Source: Sphingomonas kyeonggiensis (lineage in GTDB: Bacteria; Pseudomonadota; Alphaproteobacteria; Sphingomonadales; Sphingomonadaceae). Taken from it: 64,000 nt of DNA. Shown piece after piece: positions 41,574 to 50,716 of the stretch. The stretch is from contig NZ_JACIEH010000003.1 of the NCBI RefSeq assembly GCF_014196745.1, forward strand, positions 310,001 to 374,000, read 5' to 3'. Under the pieces are notes generated by a model that was not told where the DNA came from, ran no database searches, and was given only the letters and a program-made list of their open reading frames with translations. How positions within the stretch are numbered: position 1 is the stretch's first letter; each line of letters starts with the position of its first letter. A program made the position numbers and the translations under genes.

Positions 41574-42894
41574 GACCGAACACGCCGACCAGCTCGGTCA
41601 CTGCGTCGGGCAGGGTCACGATCTCGTCGGAGCCCTGGCGGATATATTCCATCACTGCCGGGTGGCAGGCGATCGCCGCGTCGATCTCGGGATCGGCGCC
41701 AGCGCGATAGGCGCCCATCAGCACCAGGTCGCGATTCTCCTCATAGGTCGCGAGATGGCGGCGCAGCACGCGGGCGGCGCTGACATGCTCCCTGGGAACG
41801 ATATCGGTCATCACGCGGCTGACCGAGGGGCCGAGGTCGATCGCCGGATAGACGCCGCGTTCTGCGAGCGCGCGCGAGAGGACGATATGGCCGTCGAGGA
41901 TCGAGCGGGCGCTGTCCACCACCGGATCGTTGCCGTCGTCGCCGTCGGCCAGCACGGTGTAGATCGCGGTGATCGATCCGCCGGTGTGCACGTCGGTGCC
42001 GGCGCGCTCGATCAGGCTGGGAAGCATCGCGATGGCCGAAGGCGGGTAGCCGCGGGCCGAAGCCGGCTCGCCCAGCGCCAGGCCGATCTCGCGGCCGGCA
42101 TGGGCGACGCGGGTGAGCGAATCCATGATGAGCAGCACCTTCTTGCCTTCGTCGCGAAAGGCTTCGGCAATGGCGGTGGCGCGCAAGGCGCCGCGGATGC
42201 GGAGCACCGGCGAGTGATTGGCAGGGACGGCGACGACCACCGAGCGCGCGCGGGCGGCGCCGGCGACCTTGGTCTCGAGGAAGTCGGCGACTTCGCGCGA
42301 GCGCTCGCCGATCAGGCCGATGACGATCACGTCGGCCTGGGCCGCGCGGACCATCATGCCGAGCAGCACCGACTTGCCGACGCCAGAGCCGGCCATGATG
42401 CCGACGCGCTGGCCCTGGCCGATGGTCAGCAGCCCGTTGATCGCACGCACGCCGACATCGAGCGGCTGAAGAACCCTTCCACGGTCCAGTGGCGACTGGA
42501 GTTTGCCGGCGAGCGGCCATTTGCCTGCGCCGCGGATCGGGCCGAGCCCGTCGATCGGCTTGCCCGAGCCATCTACCACGCGGCCGAGCATCGCCGCGCC
42601 GACCTCCGCCTCGCCCGGCGCGCCGACCGGACGGACCGGGGCATTGGGCAGCAAGGCAGCGGGGCCGCCCAGGTTCATCAGCAGCGTCTTGCCCGAGCGG
42701 AAGCCGATCACCTCGGCTTCGACCCGGCTGTCGCCATCGCCGATCGCGCAGACCGTGCCGACGGGCAATTGCAGGCCGACGGCCTCCATCAGCAGCCCGT
42801 CATAGGACGAGAGGCGACCTGAGATGCGCGGGCGCGGCGCGAAATCGCCGCAGCTCAGGCCTTCCAGATAGTCTTCGGTGAACAGGTTCAGCAT
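41566..42894 (-). CDS. fliI: Flagellum-specific ATPase FliI, 442 aa
   Basis: The hexameric ATPase of the export apparatus. Walker A is IMAGSGVGKSVLLG (K174), and Walker B is KKVLLIMDSLTRVAHA (D258), followed by REIGLALGEPASARGYPPSA. Length is normal. ATG 42894 (MLNLFTEDYL) is chosen because the fliH stop lies 6 bases inside it; the longer frame would reach deep into fliH. Confidence 0.97.
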   Translation of the reverse strand: MLNLFTEDYLEGLSCGDFAPRPRISGRLSSYDGLLMEAVGLQLPVGTVCAIGDGDSRVEAEVIGFRSGKTLLMNLGGPAALLPNAPVRPVGAPGEAEVGAAMLGRVVDGSGKPIDGLGPIRGAGKWPLAGKLQSPLDRGRVLQPLDVGVRAINGLLTIGQGQRVGIMAGSGVGKSVLLGMMVRAAQADVIVIGLIGERSREVADFLETKVAGAARARSVVVAVPANHSPVLRIRGALRATAIAEAFRDEGKKVLLIMDSLTRVAHAGREIGLALGEPASARGYPPSAIAMLPSLIERAGTDVHTGGSITAIYTVLADGDDGNDPVVDSARSILDGHIVLSRALAERGVYPAIDLGPSVSRVMTDIVPREHVSAARVLRRHLATYEENRDLVLMGAYRAGADPEIDAAIACHPAVMEYIRQGSDEIVTLPDAVTELVGVFGHG

Positions 42895-43619
42895 GCGGGC
42901 GGAATCGGCACGCGGTCGATCGCCTGGGCTAGCTGTTCGAGCCACAGATCGGGGCCATCCTCGACGATGGTCGAGGCGCTCTCGATCACGAAGCCACCGC
43001 GCTGGACGTGCGGATCGCCGACCGGGAAGACGCTCGCGGGCAGCTTGCCCTGGACGAAGGCGACATCGTCGGGGTGGAGGCGGAGCAGCGCGGATTCGGC
43101 GCTGTCGGCGAGAAGGTCGACAGCGGCGTTGATCCGCTGGGCGAGCACATCGGGCGCGACGCCGACTTCGCCGACCAGCTTGGTGACGAGATGCAGCACG
43201 GTCTGGCGCAGCTGGCCGGCCATCCGGTCGCGATCGAAATGCGCGCCGGTGGCGAGCGCGGCCGAGACCTGATCGAGCAAGGCCGTTTCGCGCGTGCGGA
43301 CGGCCTCTGCCTCGACCAGAGCCGCGGCATGGCCCTCGGCGAAACCCGCCTCGTGCGCCGCGGCGATCGGATCGATGAACGGCCCGGGCTCGGCGGCATG
43401 CTGGGTATCGGCCGAGAAGGGATCCCAGCCTTCGGTGGGGTTGGCCTGCGGATTGGCGGGCGCGAAGTGGCGCGGCTGGGCCGGCGCTTCCTCGAACACG
43501 CGGCGGCCGATCCGGTCGACTTCCGACGGCGCGAAGCCGACGCCGTCGCCAAAGGCCCGGGCCAGGACATGTTCGGCGGCGCTGATCCGCCCGGCAAAGC
43601 CCGGCGCGAAATCAGACAT
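42888..43619 (-). CDS. fliH: Flagellar export regulator FliH, 243 aa
   Basis: A FliI-binding stator of the export ATPase. A Pro-rich N-terminal third is followed by Ala-rich helices (AAHEAGFAEGHAAALVEAEA with the family's GxxxG-type spacing) and the C-terminal V-ATPase E-subunit-like domain (LRLHPDDVAFVQGKLPAS). It overlaps fliG by 8 bases and fliI by 7. Confidence 0.87.
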   Translation of the reverse strand: MSDFAPGFAGRISAAEHVLARAFGDGVGFAPSEVDRIGRRVFEEAPAQPRHFAPANPQANPTEGWDPFSADTQHAAEPGPFIDPIAAAHEAGFAEGHAAALVEAEAVRTRETALLDQVSAALATGAHFDRDRMAGQLRQTVLHLVTKLVGEVGVAPDVLAQRINAAVDLLADSAESALLRLHPDDVAFVQGKLPASVFPVGDPHVQRGGFVIESASTIVEDGPDLWLEQLAQAIDRVPIPPAC

Positions 43620-44628
43620 AGTCGTCGTCCCCGCCCTTTGACGGCATCTGGATCGTGCCGTCCTTCACCAGCCCGCGGGCGATAGCGATCATCGCCTTCT
43701 GCGCGTCGAGGACATCGGCCATCTTCATGGGGCCGAGCGACTCCATCTCGTCCCGGATGCCGTCGGCGGCGCGGCTCGACATGCAGCCGAGGAAGCGTTC
43801 GCGGACCTCTTCCTCGACGCCCTTGAGCGACTTGACCAGGATCGTGGTGTCGATGTTGCGGATCAGCGTCGACAGGTTCTTGTCGTCGAGCTCGAGCAGG
43901 TTGTCGAAGACGAACATCGCCTCCTCGATCGCACGGGCAACCTCGCGGTCGATCTTGGCGAGCTTGGGCATGACGCGCTGCTCGGTGATCTTGCGGGCGC
44001 CCGAGAGGATCTTCGCCGCCTCGCGCGTGCCGCCGAGCTGGAGCCCGCCGCTCGACTTGCGGCCGCCCATGCCGGCGCGGCCCTGGAGCATCGTCTTCAG
44101 CGTCTCGATCGCCTCGGGCGGCACCGGGCCGAGCTTGGCGATGCGGCGCAGGATCTGCGGCTGCGCCACCTCGGGCAGATGCTCGAACACCTTGGCGGCG
44201 ATATCGGGATCGAGATTGGCGAGCAGCACCGCGGCGATCTGCGGATGCTCGTTCTCGATCATCCCGGCGATCTCCTCGGGCTCGAACCAGTCGAGCCATT
44301 CGATCGAGGCGGCCTGGCTGGCCGGCATCACCCGCGCCAGCACGCCCGAGGCACGCTCGGGGCCGAGCGCCTTGGTCATGATGCTCTCGATCTTCGGCGC
44401 CGGATCGAAGGTGACGCCGGTGCGCTCGCGCGCCTTGAACACGAAATCGTCGAGGACGATGTCGACCTCGGCCTCGCTGACGTCGGCGACGTTGAACATC
44501 GCCTTGCCGAGCGAGCGGACTTCGTCGGGATCGAGCTTCTGGAGGATGGCCGCGGCTTCCTCCTCGCCGACCAGCATCATCAGGACGGCGGCGCGCTCGA
44601 CGCCGTTGAAGCTGCGGATGGCGTTCAT
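43612..44628 (-). CDS. fliG: Flagellar motor switch protein FliG, 338 aa
   Basis: The rotor subunit that meets the stators. N-terminal FliF-binding domain, middle ARM repeats (EHPQIAAVLLANLDPDIAAK, HLPEVAQPQILRRIAKLGPV), and the C-terminal torque helix region (LDDKNLSTLIRNIDTTILVK, KGVEEEVRERFLGCMSSRAA) with alternating charges. Full length. The start overlaps the fliF stop by 4 bases. Confidence 0.97.
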   Translation of the reverse strand: MNAIRSFNGVERAAVLMMLVGEEEAAAILQKLDPDEVRSLGKAMFNVADVSEAEVDIVLDDFVFKARERTGVTFDPAPKIESIMTKALGPERASGVLARVMPASQAASIEWLDWFEPEEIAGMIENEHPQIAAVLLANLDPDIAAKVFEHLPEVAQPQILRRIAKLGPVPPEAIETLKTMLQGRAGMGGRKSSGGLQLGGTREAAKILSGARKITEQRVMPKLAKIDREVARAIEEAMFVFDNLLELDDKNLSTLIRNIDTTILVKSLKGVEEEVRERFLGCMSSRAADGIRDEMESLGPMKMADVLDAQKAMIAIARGLVKDGTIQMPSKGGDDDYV

Positions 44629-46313
44629 TGCGCGTCTGCCTTGATCATGTCGCGGACCGCCAGGGCGGCGCGCGCGGGATTGTCGCGAGTGAAGCCGCGG
44701 ACCAGGCCGACGCGCTCGTCATAGCTGTTGCCGGCGCTGTCGAGCATGTCGATCGACACGGGCGCGGCACCCTGCATCTGGCCCTCCTCGCCGGCCGGGC
44801 CGCTCATCGCCAGCGCGGGACGGTTGCCGGCGGCGGCCGGCTCCTCGCGCTTCTTGAGCAGCGCCTTGGTGAGCGGGCGGACGCCGAGGAACAGGACGAG
44901 CAGCGCGATCACCAATGCGGTGGCGTTGCGCGCGGCGAGCGGCACCCATTCGGCCTCGTACCAGGCCGGGCCCTTGTCGCCGGCATCGGCGGCGGCGTTG
45001 AACTTGCGGCTGATCACCGTCACCTGGTCGGTGCGGCCCTGATTGTAGCCGACTGCGGCCTGGACCAGCTGGGTGATCTGCTGGATCTCCACGGTCGAGC
45101 GCGGCTTGCCCGATTCCTCGCGCAGCAGCACCGCGACCGACAGGCGCTTGATGCTGCCCGGGGCCTGGCGGGTGACCGAGACCTGCTTGCCGGTCTCATA
45201 GGTGCGGGTGAAGCTGTCGCTCTGCTTCTGCGGCGTCGCGGTGCTGGCGCCGGCGGCAGTGGCGCCGGCAGCTGGCGTGGCACCCGGCGTCGGCTGCGCA
45301 TTGGGTGCGGTGACGGTGCTGGCCGGCGGCGGAGTGTTGGAGAGCGCGCCGGGAATGCCGCCCGGCGCCTGGCCGTCCTTGGTGCCGGTCCATGCGCCCT
45401 GCTCGGCGGAAATGACCGCGCCTTCCTTGTCATAGCTTTCACGGGTCGCCTGGCTTTCGTCGAGATCGACATCGGCCTGCACCTCGGCAGTGAAGTTGCC
45501 GGCGCCGACCAGGGGCGTCAGCAGCTGGACGAGCTGCTCGCGATACTTGTCCTCGATACGGCGCTGATAGTCGATGCGGGCGTCGCTCGCCGAATTGGCC
45601 TCGTTGCCCTTCTTCGAGAGCAGCGCGCCCATCTGGTCGACGATGGTGACGTTCTCGGCCGCCATGCCGGGAACCGACGAGGCGACGAGGTTGACGATCG
45701 CGCGGGTCTGCGCCTCGCCCAGTGCGCGGCCGGGCTGGAGCTTGAGGATCACCGAGGCGGTGGGCTGGGTCTTGTCGCGGACGAAGACGCTGGCCTCGGG
45801 CGTGGCGAGATGGACGCGGGCCTCGGCGACCGAATCGATTTCCTCGATCGAGCGGGCGAGCTCTGTCTCGCGGGCCTGGCGCAGGCGCTCGCCTTCGACG
45901 GCGCGGCTGACGCCCATCGGCAGCTGGTCGAGGATCTGGTAGCCGCCCGGCGCCGCCTTGGGCAGGTTCTGGCTGGCGAGCAGCATTCGCGCCTTGTGGT
46001 AATCGTCCTCGGCGACGGTGATCGAGCCCGAGCTGTCGATGCTCGACTTGATGCTGGCGCCCTGCAGCGCCGAGCTGATCGCCGCCTTGTCGGCGTCGGT
46101 CACGTTGGCGAACAGGATCCGCTGCGGCGGGGTCGAGACCAGCGACCAGGCGAGGAAGCCGGCGGCGACCAGGCCGATCAGGAAGATCAGCGGCATCGCG
46201 CGCTTCACCGCGGGCTGGGCGAGGATGCCGCGCATCTGGGCGAGCGGCGCACCAAGGCGGCCCGTAGCGGCGGGCATCAGGGGTGCATCGGTGGAGGTGA
46301 GGGCGTTGCTCAT
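44625..46313 (-). CDS. fliF: Flagellar MS-ring protein FliF, 562 aa
   Basis: Forms the MS ring. Membrane helix 1 is AMPLIFLIGLVAAGFLAWSL (~40-60), followed by the periplasmic ring-building motifs (GVSRAVEGERLRQARETELA, RVHLATPEASVFVRDKTQPT), an Ala/Pro/Thr-rich loop (~320-365), membrane helix 2 near 470 (ATALVIALLVLFLGVRPLTK) and a C-terminal FliG-binding tail (AALAVRDMIKAD). Normal length. Three bases lie between it and fliE. Confidence 0.96.
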   Translation of the reverse strand: MSNALTSTDAPLMPAATGRLGAPLAQMRGILAQPAVKRAMPLIFLIGLVAAGFLAWSLVSTPPQRILFANVTDADKAAISSALQGASIKSSIDSSGSITVAEDDYHKARMLLASQNLPKAAPGGYQILDQLPMGVSRAVEGERLRQARETELARSIEEIDSVAEARVHLATPEASVFVRDKTQPTASVILKLQPGRALGEAQTRAIVNLVASSVPGMAAENVTIVDQMGALLSKKGNEANSASDARIDYQRRIEDKYREQLVQLLTPLVGAGNFTAEVQADVDLDESQATRESYDKEGAVISAEQGAWTGTKDGQAPGGIPGALSNTPPPASTVTAPNAQPTPGATPAAGATAAGASTATPQKQSDSFTRTYETGKQVSVTRQAPGSIKRLSVAVLLREESGKPRSTVEIQQITQLVQAAVGYNQGRTDQVTVISRKFNAAADAGDKGPAWYEAEWVPLAARNATALVIALLVLFLGVRPLTKALLKKREEPAAAGNRPALAMSGPAGEEGQMQGAAPVSIDMLDSAGNSYDERVGLVRGFTRDNPARAALAVRDMIKADAQ

Positions 46314-46316
46314 GGA

Positions 46317-46688
46317 TTACACCGGCATGCTCATGATGTCCTTGTATGCGGACAGGAGTTTGTTGCGGACCTGCAGGGTCGCCTCGAAGCCGACCGAGGC
46401 CTGCTGGCGGGCGAGCATCACCTTGGCGATGTCGACCGTCTCGCCGCGCTCATAGGCTTCGGAGAGCGCGCCGGCCTGGGCCTGGGACTGGTTGACCTGC
46501 TTGAAGGCTTCTTCCATCGACGCGGCGAAGCCCGCGGGCTTGCCACCCGCGGCACCTGCGACCGTGCCGGCCGGAGTCTCGTTGGCCTTGGCGAGCGCGG
46601 CGTTGCGCTCGAGGATCTGGGCGCGGAGTGCCATGACCCGGTCGACGCTCATCGCGCCACCGCCGCCGATACCGTCGATGCCGCTCAT
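46317..46688 (-). CDS. fliE: Flagellar hook-basal body protein FliE, 123 aa
   Basis: Links the MS ring to the rod. FAASMEEAFKQVNQSQ, GETVDIAKVMLARQQASVGF and LQVRNKLLSAYKDIMSMPV are the family's conserved C-terminal blocks. The Ala/Gly-rich N-terminus is longer than in enterics. The ATG overlaps the flbD stop by 4 bases. Confidence 0.94.
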   Translation of the reverse strand: MSGIDGIGGGGAMSVDRVMALRAQILERNAALAKANETPAGTVAGAAGGKPAGFAASMEEAFKQVNQSQAQAGALSEAYERGETVDIAKVMLARQQASVGFEATLQVRNKLLSAYKDIMSMPV

Positions 46689-47944
46689 GCCGAAGCCCTC
46701 GCCTTACCGATGTCGATGCTCTCGCCCTGCTCGCGCGCCTTGGCGAGGCGGTAGCGCAGGGTGCGTTCCGAGATGCCGAGCCGCTTCGCCGTCTCGATCC
46801 GGCTGCCGCCGCATTCGGCGAGCACTTCGCGGATCGCGGCGAACTCGTGCATCTGGACGATGTTGGACAGCGAGCCCGAGGTCTCGACCTCGACGCGCGG
46901 CGCGGCCGGGCGGTCGAAGATCAGGTGCTCGGGATCGATGGTGCGGCCGCCGCAGAGCAGCAGTGCGCGCTGGATGACGTTCTCGAGCTCGCGGACATTG
47001 CCCGGCCAGTCATGGTCGCGCAGCGCCTCGAGCGCCTCGTTCGAGATCCACGGCATCGCGCCGCGGCCGCCGGCATGGCGGACGACCATCGCGGCCGAAA
47101 GCGCGGCGATGTCGCCGGGGCGCTCGGCCAGCGCCTTGGTCATCAGCGGGAAGACCGAGAGGCGATAGTACAAGTCGGCGCGGAAGCGGCCGGCGGTGAC
47201 TTCACCCTGCAGGTCGCGATTGGCGCAGGCGACGACGCGGACATCGACCTTTTCCGGCATGGTGCCGCCGATCGGCACCACTTCGCGCTCCTGGAGCACG
47301 CGCAGCAGCTTGGCCTGAAGGGCGAGCGGCATCTCGGCGATCTCGTCGAGCAGGATGGTGCCGCCATGCGCGGCGCGGAAGAAGCCCTGGCCGCCCGAGG
47401 ATGCGCCGGTGAAGGCGCCCTTCTGGTGGCCGAACAGCATCGCCTCGAGCATCGTCTCGGGCAGGGCGGCGCAGTTGAGCGCCACGAAGGGCCCGTCGCG
47501 ACGCGTGGAATTGTTGTGGATCGCGCGGGCCAGCACTTCCTTGCCAGTGCCGGTCGGGCCGTTGATCAGCACGGTGATGTCGGACGCGGCGACGCGCTCG
47601 GCCAGCGCCAGCAGCGCGAGGCTCTCGGGATCGGCGGCGACGGGCTCGTGCGGACCGCGCAGCAGCGCGGTCGCGAAACCGGCACCGACCGCGGCATCGT
47701 CCGAAGTGTAGGAAAGCCGGGCGGGGTTGCCGTCGCCGAACGCGATCGCCTGCCGGCCTTCGTCGCCCAGGATCAGCGTGCGTGCGGCGGCGGGGGGCAC
47801 TTCGCCCTCTGCGACCAGGAACAGGTCATGGGCGCCGGGCCGGCCATCCTCGCCGGTGCCGATCGCGAAACCCTGCGCGCGCAGCGACGAGACGAGCGCA
47901 TATTTCTGGCGAAGCACGGCGGCCGACGGAAGGATGGATCGCAT
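46685..47944 (-). CDS. flbD: Sigma-54-dependent flagellar transcription activator FlbD/FleQ-like, 419 aa
   Basis: An NtrC-family activator. The N-terminal ~100 residues are a degenerate receiver-like region without a clear phosphorylation pocket. The AAA+ domain has Walker A GPTGTGKE (129-136), the sigma-54-contact loop GAFTGA (176-181) and Walker B GTILLDEI (195-202). A Fis-type helix-turn-helix (GGSRIETAKRLGISERTLRY) ends it. The ATG at 47944 has CAGGGGGT upstream. It leads the flagellar operon and likely activates the sigma-54 promoters at 56344, 58754 and 58902. Confidence 0.9.
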   Translation of the reverse strand: MRSILPSAAVLRQKYALVSSLRAQGFAIGTGEDGRPGAHDLFLVAEGEVPPAAARTLILGDEGRQAIAFGDGNPARLSYTSDDAAVGAGFATALLRGPHEPVAADPESLALLALAERVAASDITVLINGPTGTGKEVLARAIHNNSTRRDGPFVALNCAALPETMLEAMLFGHQKGAFTGASSGGQGFFRAAHGGTILLDEIAEMPLALQAKLLRVLQEREVVPIGGTMPEKVDVRVVACANRDLQGEVTAGRFRADLYYRLSVFPLMTKALAERPGDIAALSAAMVVRHAGGRGAMPWISNEALEALRDHDWPGNVRELENVIQRALLLCGGRTIDPEHLIFDRPAAPRVEVETSGSLSNIVQMHEFAAIREVLAECGGSRIETAKRLGISERTLRYRLAKAREQGESIDIGKARASA

Positions 47945-48071
47945 TGTTACCCCCTGAGACACCATCTCCTTTTGGGACTTATTTGGTTAACGCTGCGTAA
48001 AATTGCCGGTCGCCGCACCGTTTTGCTCCGGGCGCGTCTACGCGTGCGCACGTAGCGGCGAAATTTTCTGC

Positions 48072-48098
48072 TTAAGCCGGGCGCAACGCGGCCGTTCC
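48072..48098 (+). promoter_or_regulatory. Sigma-28 (FliA) promoter of flagellin
   Basis: TTAAGCCG (48072-48079), 11 bases, GCCGTTCC (48091-48098). It shares the GCCGTT core and exact N11 spacing with the flgM and fliD promoters; the -35 box is weaker. The leader would be about 60 bases long. Confidence 0.5.
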
Positions 48099-48167
48099 TT
48101 GGCTTGGCGGCTCCGGGCTCCCGTTCAGGGGGGTAAATGGGAAGCCGACGAGCATGGAGTAACGAAC

Positions 48168-49061
48168 ATGACTGTTATCTCGACCAACACCGCGGCGCTG
48201 CGCGCCGCCAACGCCTCGACCGGCGCGAACAAGACGCTGAGCACCGCGATGGAGCGCCTGTCGACCGGCAAGCGCATCAACAGCGCCAAGGACGACGCCG
48301 CCGGCCTGGCGATCGCCTCGACCATGACCGCCTCGATCCGCGGCATGACCCAGGCGGTCCGCAACGCCAATGACGGCATCTCGCTGGCGCAGACCGCGGA
48401 AGGCGCGCTCAACGAAGTGACCAACATGCTGCAGCGCGTCCGCGAGCTGGCGGTCCAGTCGTCGAGCGGCACCTATTCGGACGACGACCGCAAGAATCTG
48501 CAGGCCGAAGTCACGCAGCTGACCTCGCAGATCAAGGACGTGCTGACCAACACCAAGTTCAACGGCAACGCGCTGTTCCAGATCGGCAAGCCGCCGGCGG
48601 ATCCGACCGACGTCCAGACCGGCGAGACTGCGGCGAAGACCTTCTCGATCCAGACCGGTTCGGAATCGACCGACAAGATCACGATCAGCGTCGACGCGCT
48701 CGACCTGGGCAGCATCACCGGTGTCGGCACCGACCCGACGGATGCGGACTATGTCGCGCCGCTCTCGATCGGTTCGTCGAGCACCGCCGACAGCGCCCAG
48801 GGCACGCTCGACACCGCGCTTAAGGGTGTCGCCACGCTCCGCGCTTCGCTCGGCGCCGCACAGAGCCGCCTCGACTCGGTGGTCAACAACCTGACGACCA
48901 ACATCGCCAATCTGAGCGACGCACGCAGCCGCATCGAGGACACCGACTATTCGGCGGAGACGACGGCGCTGGCCAAGGCCCAGATCCTGTCGCAGGCATC
49001 GACCGCGATGCTCGCCCAGGCCAACCAGAGCCAGCAGTCGGTTCTGAAGCTGCTTCAGTAA
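48168..49061 (+). CDS. fliC: Flagellin, 297 aa
   Basis: The filament subunit. N-terminal D0/D1 (MTVISTNTAALRAANASTGA, LSTGKRINSAKDDAAGLAIA, then VRELAVQSSSGTYSDDDRKN) and C-terminal D1/D0 (ARSRIEDTDYSAETTALAKA, ending SQQSVLKLLQ) are complete. The central variable part (~130-215) is short, so this is a small flagellin typical of alphaproteobacteria. The GGAG ribosome site is about 9 bases before the ATG. A strong terminator follows. Confidence 0.97.
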   Translation: MTVISTNTAALRAANASTGANKTLSTAMERLSTGKRINSAKDDAAGLAIASTMTASIRGMTQAVRNANDGISLAQTAEGALNEVTNMLQRVRELAVQSSSGTYSDDDRKNLQAEVTQLTSQIKDVLTNTKFNGNALFQIGKPPADPTDVQTGETAAKTFSIQTGSESTDKITISVDALDLGSITGVGTDPTDADYVAPLSIGSSSTADSAQGTLDTALKGVATLRASLGAAQSRLDSVVNNLTTNIANLSDARSRIEDTDYSAETTALAKAQILSQASTAMLAQANQSQQSVLKLLQ

Positions 49062-49141
49062 GCGCGTGCCGGTCGGGGTGTCACCCCCCTGACAGGCACC
49101 AAGGCCGGTCACCCCTTGCCATTACAAGGGGGCGCATGGGG

Positions 49142-49172
49142 AACCCCGGTGGTCGTTACCACCGGGGTTTTT
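49142..49172 (+). terminator. Rho-independent terminator of flagellin
   Basis: AACCCCGGTGGT-CGTT-ACCACCGGGGTT followed by TTT: a perfect 12-bp stem with a 4-base loop, about 80 bases beyond the stop codon. Confidence 0.88.
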
Positions 49173-49194
49173 CGCATTCTTTGAAGTGCCGCAC

Positions 49195-49262
49195 CGGCCC
49201 GCTCCCCCACCTGGCCTCCCATACTATACTGCCGCTGGGAGGCCGGATGGGGGAGCGGGCCG
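49195..49262. repeat. Large imperfect inverted repeat with 27-base arms
   Basis: Arms 49195-49221 and 49236-49262 pair except for one symmetrical 3-base bubble, around a 14-base loop. Each arm begins CGGCCCGCTCCCCCA on the outside and ends GGCCTCCCA on the inside. It stands between the flagellin terminator and the end of the convergent peptidase gene and is either a dispersed repeat or a terminator for the latter. Confidence 0.75.
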
Positions 49263-49269
49263 AGGCCGC

Positions 49270-50625
49270 TTACTTCTTCTCCGGCCGCCCGCCCGGCTTC
49301 CATTCCGGCTTGGCCGCGCTGTTCGCCAGCGACTTGAGCGGTGCGACCAGCGACTGGATCGCCCGGGTCATGAAGGCGATGTCGAGATTCTCCAGCGTAT
49401 CCTGCGCAGTGTGATAATTGGGCGTGACCGCCCAGCCCGAGATGGTGTGGGCGACCACGCCGCGCACGGCGAGCGAATAATTGTCCGAACGCTCGAAGAA
49501 GTTCTGCTCCGGATAGGGATCGGCGGCGACCAGCGCGCCATGCGCCTTCAGCGTCTCGCCCAGGGTCGAGCGCTCGAACCCCGTCATCATCATCGTGCCG
49601 GCGGGAAGCTTGGGATCCTGCGCGCCGATCATCTCGATCTCGATATTGGCGACGATCTGGTCGAGCGGCACCGGCGGGTGATCGCCGAAATAGCTCGAGC
49701 CATAGCCGCCGATCTCCTCGCTGCCATAGGCGACGAACAGCAGCCCGCGCCTGGTCTGCTTCGCCGCGGCCATCGCCCGCGCCAGCTCGAGCACGGCGGT
49801 GGTGCCCGAGGCGTCGTCATTGGCGCCGTGCATGATCGTGCCGTCGGGCCGCACGCCGAGGTGATCGAGATGGGCAGTGACCAGGATCACGCCGGCCTTG
49901 GGATCGCTGCCCGGCAGCCAGCCGATCGCATTGGTGGTGATCGATTCCTCGCGCGCGACCGGCAGGGTGAAGCTGACCGGTGCGCCGGCCTGGGCGAGCG
50001 CCTTGTCGAAATCGGCCGAGGGCAGAGTCGCGAGCGCGGCGTAGCTCGTCGGCGTGGCCCCCTCCAGCCCGGCGGGGAGGCGCGGCTTGCCGCCCATGCC
50101 CTTGAACATGCCCTGCGTCATCTCGGTCTCGCGGGCGATGAGCAGCTTCACGCCGGCGGCCCTGGCTGCACGGACGAGCGCCATCGGCGAGCCCTTGCCG
50201 CCGGTGACGAACACGACATCGGCATGCGGCATCCTGGCGGGATCCGCACCGTCGAACACTGCCGAGGTGCCGGAGACCGGGTCGATCGCGCCGACAAGCA
50301 CCGTGGGCACCGCGGTCGGCTTGCCGGCGATGGCGAGCACGGCGGGGCCGTTCGCCGCATAGCGGATGATCTTGGCCGGCTGGAGATAGCCGGGCATCCC
50401 CGGCGCGGGCTTCAGGCCATAGCCTTCGAACTGCGAGGCGACGTACGCGGCGGCGATCGCCTCGTCGCGGGTCGCGCTGCCGCGGCCCTGCAGCGCGTCG
50501 CTGGCGAGGAAGCTCTCATGCGCGCGGACCCATTCGGGGCGGACGGTCCATTTGTCCTGCGCGAGCGCCGGCGATGCCATCAGCCCGAACGCCATCGCGC
50601 CGGCCAGGAACAGATGCTTGGTCAC
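49270..50625 (-). CDS. M28-family zinc aminopeptidase, exported, 451 aa
   Basis: Signal peptide ~1-23 (LFLAGAMAFGLMASPALAQ). A PA-type insert (~100-250) precedes the peptidase domain with the zinc ligands in order: H in VTAHLDHLG, D in HGANDDASGT, the catalytic Glu in AYGSEEIGGYG, a later acidic ligand in EIEMIGAQD and H in PNYHTAQDTLENLD. It acts in the periplasm or outside on peptides. The start is GTG 50625 with GGGGGAG upstream, since the signal peptide begins there. Confidence 0.9.
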   Translation of the reverse strand: MTKHLFLAGAMAFGLMASPALAQDKWTVRPEWVRAHESFLASDALQGRGSATRDEAIAAAYVASQFEGYGLKPAPGMPGYLQPAKIIRYAANGPAVLAIAGKPTAVPTVLVGAIDPVSGTSAVFDGADPARMPHADVVFVTGGKGSPMALVRAARAAGVKLLIARETEMTQGMFKGMGGKPRLPAGLEGATPTSYAALATLPSADFDKALAQAGAPVSFTLPVAREESITTNAIGWLPGSDPKAGVILVTAHLDHLGVRPDGTIMHGANDDASGTTAVLELARAMAAAKQTRRGLLFVAYGSEEIGGYGSSYFGDHPPVPLDQIVANIEIEMIGAQDPKLPAGTMMMTGFERSTLGETLKAHGALVAADPYPEQNFFERSDNYSLAVRGVVAHTISGWAVTPNYHTAQDTLENLDIAFMTRAIQSLVAPLKSLANSAAKPEWKPGGRPEKK

Positions 50626-50716
50626 GTGAACTCCCCCGTATGATACCAACGGGGCGGATGTGTGGGGCAAGCTCCGGGGCGGCGCAAGCTGGCGCGCGGC
50701 ATGACGGTAACGAAAG

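Noticed and set aside
48091..48125. Possible sigma-54 promoter before flagellin (TGGC words at ~48099-48111)
   Set aside because: The GG and GC elements cannot be placed 10 bases apart with a TTGC-like -12; the sigma-28 reading is better.
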